This document shows, one piece after another, positions 57,852 to 64,000 of a DNA stretch of 64,000 nt (the first letter of the stretch is position 1; each line of letters opens with the position of its first letter). The notes beneath the pieces are model-generated. The model was not told where the DNA came from, searched no databases, and was given only the letters and a program-made list of their open reading frames with translations. Both the position numbers and the translations under genes were made by a program. The DNA lies in NCBI GenBank assembly GCA_029852735.1, contig JAQQXO010000013.1, positions 868,001 through 932,000 of the forward strand, in the 5' to 3' direction. The DNA is from Persea americana (lineage: Eukaryota; Streptophyta; Magnoliopsida; Laurales; Lauraceae).

Positions 57852-60013
57852 AAGTGCAAAGAGGACATTGGTTGCTTCCAAGTGAGGGACAGTACGCTGG
57901 CAACCAGCCCAATAGTGGTTACGCCTCTAATGGTAGAATCTTTGAGTTCTACAAAACTTCCTCAACAAGTTCTGCAACATCGTTCCCTCCCATTTGAATT
58001 TCAAAACTTCATCTAAAACTAGGAAATAAAATCCGTTAGAAAGGTAAATCAGTTATAAAATATCATGTTAAGGAGCTTAAAACTTGGGATTAAATTCGTG
58101 ACAGAACTCAAACGGTTAGAATGGCAAATCCGTCATACAAATATATGATTTGTCATGCTTAAGGACCTCCGCCTTAAATAAATTTAGGCGCCCTAGAGGC
58201 CTTAGCCGAAAATCCTATGGATTAGAGGCCTTAAACGACAATATTAAGAGACCTCTGGGTAATCTCCCCCAATTAAAAATCACAATGCAACCCCAAAATC
58301 ATAATCACAACCCATATCTTTCCAATTTTACTTCCCTCCTCATAGGGTCTTTCTAATTTCTTTCAATGAAACTAAGATATGGCATGTTGGGCATGCAATG
58401 TGGCCTACTAGTAGTCTTGGGGGTCAATTTCTAATGATATTTCAAGAGGTTTTGCTCCATAGTTTACCTTTAGATATGGCTTTTCCCTCCCCATTTTCCT
58501 AAACTCTAATTTCCCCTAGACCTTCTCCATGCTAGGGGAAATAACAAAACTACCCGGTCCTTCTTTTTTGGAGGCATCTACATTTCTTACTTTTTTATTT
58601 TTTATTTTTTATTTTTATCTTGGTATGTTTCTCTATTCCTATTCCTTTACCAACCTTTTGGCCATTGCAACCTGTGCGGCCCACCTTTGTGTGCACAATC
58701 CACCTTTACATATTAAAATGAAGTAAGATACAATGAACATATTGAGAGTGGTTGTTCATATGATCAGATTTGAAAAATGAAAGGTGGGCCTGGAATTAGA
58801 TAAATTAGTTATTTCTCCATTTTATTTTATTTTAAATTCGGTCTTTTTACCATGATAAAAAAATTTCATTTTATGGGTCCTAGTAACAAAATTCACATTG
58901 ATTGATGGATGGTGAGGATGGGAGAATCATGAAATTTTAGTTGGCACGTCTTTCTTAGGATCGATTCGATTGGATGAAAATAATTCTTAGGAATTATAAA
59001 AAAAAAAAAAAAAAAACTGCTTTACCACTTATTTCTTATCTTGGACCTGTTTATTTGGATGGAACTGAATTCTCAGGAATTTAAAGATATGAATTCATTT
59101 TCATTAAACTATGGTTGGGCCAATCCATTACTATGGATTTGAATTTCTAAAAATTCAAAGGACCCCATTATGCCATGAAAGATGGGAACTATTTGTTCGC
59201 ATGAAATTGAATTCCTACAAATTCTAAGGAACTCATTTTACCATGAAATCCCTTATCTTGAAAATTTATAACATATTTATTTATATGAATAGTCTTATTA
59301 GAAAATCACTTTACCATGAATAGTCTTATCGAAGAAAATGTAATTGGATATTTTTTGTTTTCATGGAATTGAACTCCTAGGGAATATTGTCATCATCTTT
59401 TCATTTAAAAAAAAAAAGAAAAAACATTGAAACAACATCATAAAGTTATTGGCTATCTCTTTTATTTGAAAATTGATGTCAGTTTTGAATTTAGTGTGTT
59501 TTATATTATATGGGATAACTGTAAACATCAATAATACTGTAATATTGTAATATTATAATATTTTATCGTGTACTATTTTAGTTTGCTAGTATTTAAATCT
59601 AAAAATGTTTTATTCTATACATATCCAAATATATCCTAAGATCTCAAATAATATATAAGAAAATGCATGTTAGAACACCACTCCTCAATTAGAAAGAATG
59701 CTATACATTTCCATTCAGCCTAATTTATACAGTCGCATTTTCAACTAACAAATGCAACTATACAAGTTTCAATGTTTTTATTGACAAAATCCCAAACTCA
59801 TTTAGAAGAATGTATTTTCCTTACACCATTGGTCCATAGTTCACATTATGGGTATTTTAGTTTTAAAACGGTGCAATTGTAGTTGGGAAAAAAAAACCTC
59901 ATTTTTCAATTTCAGTTGAAAAAATTACTTCTTCCTCTCCGGCGAAAGAAGCTGAAAGCAAACTGACGTCTTCTCTCTTTTTGGTTTTTTCCTTAAATTT
60001 TTCCTTAAATCAG

Positions 60014-60934
60014 GTAACGACCCTCCGTTGTGGTGGTATGTTCGTCTGCACGGCCATCAACCATTGCCTGGCTGATGGCATCGGCAGCAGTCAATTCCTC
60101 CACGCCTGGGCCCATTTCACCACCAAACCCCACTCTTATCTTTCGGTCGCGCCGTTCCACTCCCGTTCCCTGTTATGCCCACGCGTCCCTCCCAGAATCA
60201 CCTTCCCACACCCGGAATTTACCAAAACTGCCCCTCAACACTCCCCCTTGTTCGATCTCACCCAATTTACTACTACGCTCTCCCAACCATTGGTACCCAC
60301 CTCCACAACCTTCTCCCCTTCTCTTATCCTACGCCTTAAGAGGCTCTGCGTGCCCTCTCTAAAATGCACCTCCTTCGAAGCCCTCGCCTCACACGTGTGG
60401 CGAGCCTGGATCAAGACACTGAATCCACCTCCCCATCTCAGGATCAAGCTCCTCTTCTCAATCAACATTCGGAAAAGGCTAAAACCCGAGCTGCCACAAG
60501 GGTTTTATGGGAATGGGTTCGTTCTGGGTTGTGCTGAGTCCACGGTTAAGGAGCTGGTCGATGCTAACTTGCGCTTTGGAGTGGAGTTGGTGCAGGAGGC
60601 AAAAGAGTCGCTTGATGACAGGTATATAAGGTCGATGGTTGATCTTATGGAAGAAATGCGCCCGAGCCCCGATCTGTCAGCGAGTCTAGTGATCTCTCAA
60701 TGGTCTAAGTTGGGATTGGACGAGTTGGATTTTGGTGAGGGTGGGCCATTGCACATGGGTCCTGTGGCTAGTGAAATCTACTGCCTCTTCTTACCGGTTA
60801 TTGGTGATCCTGATGCTACCAGGGTATTGATGTCTGTTCCCGAGAGTGTTGTCCATGAGTTCGAGTATTATATGAATGACTTGGACTTGTTTGACAGAGA
60901 TGAGAGAGAAGATGAAGGTATGGAAATTGTTTGA
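60014..60934 (+). CDS. BAHD acyltransferase, exon 2 (residues 144-449)
   Basis: Opens VTTLRCGGMFVCTAINHCLADG, with the catalytic HxxxD as His160-Cys-Leu-Ala-Asp164; the His is the general base of the family. The SFEALASHVWRAW helix (about 263-275) is also typical. The second signature, normally DFGWG near the C terminus, reads DFGEG (382-386), so Trp is replaced by Glu while Asp and both Gly stay; that motif is structural, so activity is plausible but unproven. The stop is at 60932-60934; AATAAA-like signals lie at 61017-61035. Codons show no frame breaks. Could be an alcohol- or hydroxycinnamoyl-type acyltransferase; subclass not determinable here. Confidence 0.9.
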   Translation, partial: VTTLRCGGMFVCTAINHCLADGIGSSQFLHAWAHFTTKPHSYLSVAPFHSRSLLCPRVPPRITFPHPEFTKTAPQHSPLFDLTQFTTTLSQPLVPTSTTFSPSLILRLKRLCVPSLKCTSFEALASHVWRAWIKTLNPPPHLRIKLLFSINIRKRLKPELPQGFYGNGFVLGCAESTVKELVDANLRFGVELVQEAKESLDDRYIRSMVDLMEEMRPSPDLSASLVISQWSKLGLDELDFGEGGPLHMGPVASEIYCLFLPVIGDPDATRVLMSVPESVVHEFEYYMNDLDLFDRDEREDEGMEIV

Positions 60935-61016
60935 TGATTTGAACGATACACAGAGTTTGACCAGGCATGGGTCTTTTGTCAATTACAATAATATCGATGC
61001 GTCTATCATCCGATGA

Positions 61017-61035
61017 TAAATAAATAAAAATAAAA
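61017..61035 (+). terminator. Likely polyadenylation signal region of the BAHD gene
   Basis: ATAAATAAATAAAAATAAA lies 83-101 bases after the stop and holds overlapping AATAAA signals. It is the first such cluster downstream. Confidence 0.55.
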
Positions 61036-61770
61036 TGATGGCTTCTTGAACTAGTTGGAGAAGTCGAGCCGCATGAAATACCTTTTTTTGCTGAACTGAA
61101 GGCCAATAAATGGAATCAGAAAATAAAACTTTCACGCTAGGTATCACGATCATTCATTTCATTGCCTTCATTTTGACATTCAGATATTTATACACATAAT
61201 TAGACTTTAAGCCTCTCTGTCCAGTGGGCCTAGCAAATCGTGCTCTATGTCATATTTTTGTAAGCTATGTCACATTTCATGTTTTTATATATTATAGGTT
61301 TACTATTATTTCAACCAATTGGATCCAGTTGTGTTTTAAATTTAATGGGCTGGCTGGTATTAGAGTCCCTCGAGGTGTAACACTCTGATTCTTAATTATT
61401 TGATAAAGTTAATTGATTATATTTTATAGTTAATTAAGCATGTTTAGAGGGTCGTTGACAAAGTCTGGGTGTTAGAATAGTATTTGATAAGTTTCATGAA
61501 ATCTTGGAAGTGGCTGGACCCAGTTTAGTACCTCAGAGGACCTAGTTGCAATTTCATGAAACTTGAGGGGTATTTTAGAAATTTTAGGAAAAGCTGTAAT
61601 TTGGATTTAGTGGGTAGAAACCCTTTGGTTTGATTCGTGGCGTTTTGATGTCCAGAAACACTTCGTTTTGCGATATCACCTCTTACAGTCCGGACATTGT
61701 AGTCATTTCTGTAAGAGTTAGATTTTCTTTCATTGTCTCGAAATATGTTGTTCTAGAGCTCGTTGGAAAG
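61036..61770. other. Intergenic, no feature recognised
   Basis: AT-rich sequence after the acyltransferase; no coding or repeat structure that I can support. Confidence 0.5.

Positions 61771-61802
<32 letters not shown>
61771..61802. repeat. TA dinucleotide microsatellite
   Basis: Perfect run of TA of about 30 bases. It adjoins the possible LINE tail on its right. Confidence 0.9.
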
Positions 61803-61806
<4 letters not shown>

Positions 61807-61960
61807 TATAAGGTAAATTTATATTAAGACAAAAAGGGAAGAGGGCAAAAGCGCCCCCCCACCCCCAAAAAAAAAAGAAACAAGGGAAACAGAAAGGGGA
61901 GGCTATATATAAGAAAGCCCACCCAAGTTGGCAAAAGCCAACCCAGAAAAATAGAAGGGA
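61803..61960 (-). mobile_element. Possible 5'-truncated LINE 3' end
   Basis: On the minus strand the segment ends CTTAATATAAATTTACCTTATAGCAAAA before the TA run, which resembles the tail of plant L1-type LINEs. It is preceded by T- and G-rich sequence. No coding part is left and no target duplication was found, so the assignment rests on general resemblance only. Confidence 0.3.
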
Positions 61961-62250
61961 GCAAGCTATAGAAGATAGACAGGAAGAAAAACTCAGAGCC
62001 ACTGCACTGAGCAAAAAACAAAAACCAGAGGACCCAAGAATCTATAGACAATTCCAACCATACCACAAAGCACTGCACTGAGCAGAATTCAGCTCAACCC
62101 AGGAACTTATTAGGAACAGCACGCTGCCTCTAAAACTGAGCAACCATTCAAGCTGCACTTCATTGCAAAGAAATTCCACAACCAGCAAACCAACCCAAGG
62201 GACTGCAAGGAAACTGCACGACTAGAACAACCCAATCAGAGAAGAAACAA

Positions 62251-62439
62251 ATGAGCTCAAGCATTGACGTCGATCTGCATGAAGGCGGAGAGGGCACAAA
62301 GTTGACTACTGACGAAAGGCTTCAAGATCTGTTTCAGGGAAAAAGAGAAGACTTCAGTAAGATGGGCTTGAATGTAAAGAAGGGAGGGCCTGCGATCTTC
62401 AAAAGTTGCTTCGCTTCCAACCTCAGTGGAGAACTGTGA
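62251..62439 (+). CDS. Unidentified 62-residue ORF
   Basis: MSSSIDVDLHEGGEGTKL opens a hydrophilic 62-residue frame ending SNLSGEL. It is preceded by about 400 bases of A-rich sequence with no promoter I can point to. No signal peptide, membrane segment or known motif is visible. It could be a fragment of a larger decayed gene or chance. Confidence 0.2.
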   Translation: MSSSIDVDLHEGGEGTKLTTDERLQDLFQGKREDFSKMGLNVKKGGPAIFKSCFASNLSGEL

Positions 62440-62689
62440 TGAAGATGGCAGCCATGAATTTCATGCCATTGGCGTCGTTGTCTTTGAGCTGGAAAGTAGA
62501 CTTAATTTCATGAAAGATTCTCTCTTAAACCTTTTCAATTAGAGGTCCAAAAACCCTCCTCTTTCGTGAACCTTGTTTCATTTGTGGGGCCCACATCTCG
62601 TGTGGTAAATAAGGCCCATACCCCCATCCATTTGCTAGTGAGCTTTTTTTTTTCCCATTTCTCGCTCAATTTACCTCCGATTTGCCTCA

Positions 62690-63211
62690 TGTGACGCCCC
62701 GGAGTCCCACATCGACTATAGAGAGGAAAGTGAATGGGTTTATATGTAGAGCCTACACCCTTACCTTGCATGAGGCCTTTTGATGGGTTCTGGCCCATCA
62801 GAAACAAAATCGTGAGGCCCGTGGGCCAAAGCGGACAGTATCATGCATGCGTGTAGGGTGGGGCGTTACAGATGGTATCAGAGCCGACTCTCGACTAGTT
62901 CGAGTGTGGGTCCCCTGCCGTGGTCTGGTGTAAGTGGGCGGGTTTCCATGTGGGCGGGCCGAGAGGGCTGGCAGGCTACAGGGACTGGCATGCTACTGCA
63001 CAGGGACGTGCAGCCTTAAGGGGGGTGGATTGTGACGCCCCGGAGTCCCACATCGACTATAGAGAGGAAAGTGAATGGGTTTATATGTAGAGCCTACACC
63101 CTTACCTTGCATGAGGCCTTTTGATGGGTTCTGGCCCATCAGAAACAAAACCGTGAGGCCCGTGGGCCAAAGCGGACAGTATCATGCATGCGTGTAGGGT
63201 GGGGCGTTACA
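62690..63211 (+). mobile_element. TRIM: complete miniature LTR retrotransposon
   Basis: Two 181-bp LTRs (62690-62870 and 63031-63211), TGTGACGCCCCGG to GGGGCGTTACA, differing at one position I could find (T at 62807, C at 63148). A primer site TGGTATCAGAGCC (62873-62885) lies two bases after the first LTR and a polypurine tract AAGGGGGGTGGA (63018-63029) before the second. The target duplication is CCTCA (62685-62689 and 63212-63216). The 160-bp interior is non-coding, so it depends on proteins of other elements. The LTRs lack 5S rRNA-like boxes, so it is not a Cassandra-type TRIM. Confidence 0.95.
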
Positions 63212-63216
63212 CCTCA

Positions 63217-64000
63217 AACCACTTGGTTTCTCTTTCTCTTTGCTTCCTCTTTCCCTCTCACTCACCCTTGCTCGTCCCATCCCATTTGCTCGCAGAATCC
63301 AACTCATGGTAATACTCTACTTCCTTACTTTTCTTGGTTTGGGCACTTAGAGGTAAGAGCTCTTCCCCATCTTCTTGTTTCGCAGATTGGAGCCTATTTA
63401 ACCCATAGTCCCTTACATGAAAGTCCCCATTCTTAGCCTTTCTTAGATTTTGTGCTCTATCGGTTGTGGTGTTGGGATTTTAGGGATTTCGTGGGAAGTG
63501 AGCTCAACTGATCTGGGGAGTGGTTTAAGAGTGATTGGTGAGCAAGGAAATTAAAGGCAAGTGTTCAATTAAATTTCATAACACGTATGCTTAGGTATTG
63601 TTGAATTTGTCATTTCTACTCTATGTTAGAATTCCCATTTATTAAGCTCACAGTTAGTAATTGTAATTAGAAATAAATGCTAGGGTCAGTACCCTAAACT
63701 TGTGCTATAACTCCACTAGAATTTGATTTGGAAAGGGGTGACGAAAACCCCCCAAAATGATGCCCATTTCCAGTCTCTCCGGCTAAGTGACCTAGTGCAT
63801 TTGGGTGCTGTACAACCCCAACCCTTTAAATCATGTGATAAGTACTAATAAATTGTGTTATTAGATTATTAAGTGGAATACACTTAAAAAAATATTATTA
63901 AGTGAAATTAGAAGTCAATCAATTTAGTACGAGGGTTAAGATAGTATTTAAATTGCTTCTCAAAGTTTTGAGAGTTGTTGAACCTAGTTTTATGCCTTTA
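63217..64000. other. Intergenic or upstream sequence, no feature recognised
   Basis: CT-rich start (63220-63300), then AT-rich sequence. It has small frames only, none with recognisable content. It might be the upstream part of a gene to the right. Confidence 0.45.

Larger units (their letters stand above)
51262..60013 (+). other. Phase-0 intron of the BAHD gene, 8752 bp
   Basis: Donor GTGGGC, acceptor CCTTAAATCAG preceded by a T-rich tract. It is AT-rich and long for this family's single intron. It contains the plastid insert (54098-54399), a foldback repeat (56820-57503), short repeats (57655-57851), and poly-A runs near 55550, 58998 and 59405. Other stretches, including 51300-54000 and 57900-59900, show no gene. 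Confidence 0.85.

Noticed and set aside
62690..62870. Cassandra-type TRIM with 5S rRNA promoter
   Set aside because: No 5S-like A or C box sequence is visible in the LTR.

Overview
The window is flowering-plant nuclear DNA. Evidence: three Ty3/gypsy retrotransposons with chromodomain-type or Tekay-like structure plus one stripped-down relative, all with 2.8-3.2 kb LTRs and tRNA-iMet-type primer sites; a BAHD acyltransferase gene whose single intron lies at the plant-conserved Gln codon; a plastid-derived tRNA-Leu(UAG) fragment; a TRIM; and MITE-like repeats. The species cannot be named from the sequence. No bacterial-type systems, CRISPR arrays or rRNA genes were seen.

Regions 1-47258 form one retrotransposon nest. 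The host of the nest is an old minus-strand element, B, whose 3' part lies left of the window. B sits next to, and probably inside, a plus-strand LTR (E, 44981-47258). Three minus-strand insertions interrupt B, each with a matching 5-bp target duplication. Element A (684-11186, GTAGT) is in B's protease region and has a pol broken by two stops and a frameshift. Element C (13567-22341, ACAAG) is a coding-poor LARD-like element with nearly identical LTRs, inserted in a partial B LTR. Array D (24977-44336, GATGA) is inserted in B's full LTR and has three LTRs and two apparently identical internal regions, an 8110-bp tandem unit, each with an open 1630-codon gag-pol. B also carries a complex internal duplication (gag start, primer site and LTR) joined through a 23-nt templated insert. 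The order of events read from the nesting is E, then B, then the B duplication, then C; D came after B, and A cannot be ordered against C and D.

Region 47259-50660 is intergenic: a purine-rich low-complexity block, a 366-bp MITE-like element (48579-48944), and sequence with no recognisable gene. Region 50668-61035 is the one clear host gene, a two-exon BAHD acyltransferase (449 residues) with an 8752-bp phase-0 intron holding a 302-bp plastid DNA insert and a foldback repeat. Region 61036-64000 holds a TA microsatellite next to a possible LINE tail, one unidentified 62-residue ORF, and a complete 522-bp TRIM (62690-63211, TSD CCTCA).

Comparing the LTRs by eye shows architecture shared across families that differ greatly in sequence: an AAGGCAAGT motif (a strong GC-AG splice-donor match) about 0.8-1.0 kb into each LTR, then a GC-rich palindrome cluster, then a short acidic reading frame of 33-39 codons about 0.4 kb before the LTR end. 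This is the best candidate for something not previously described.
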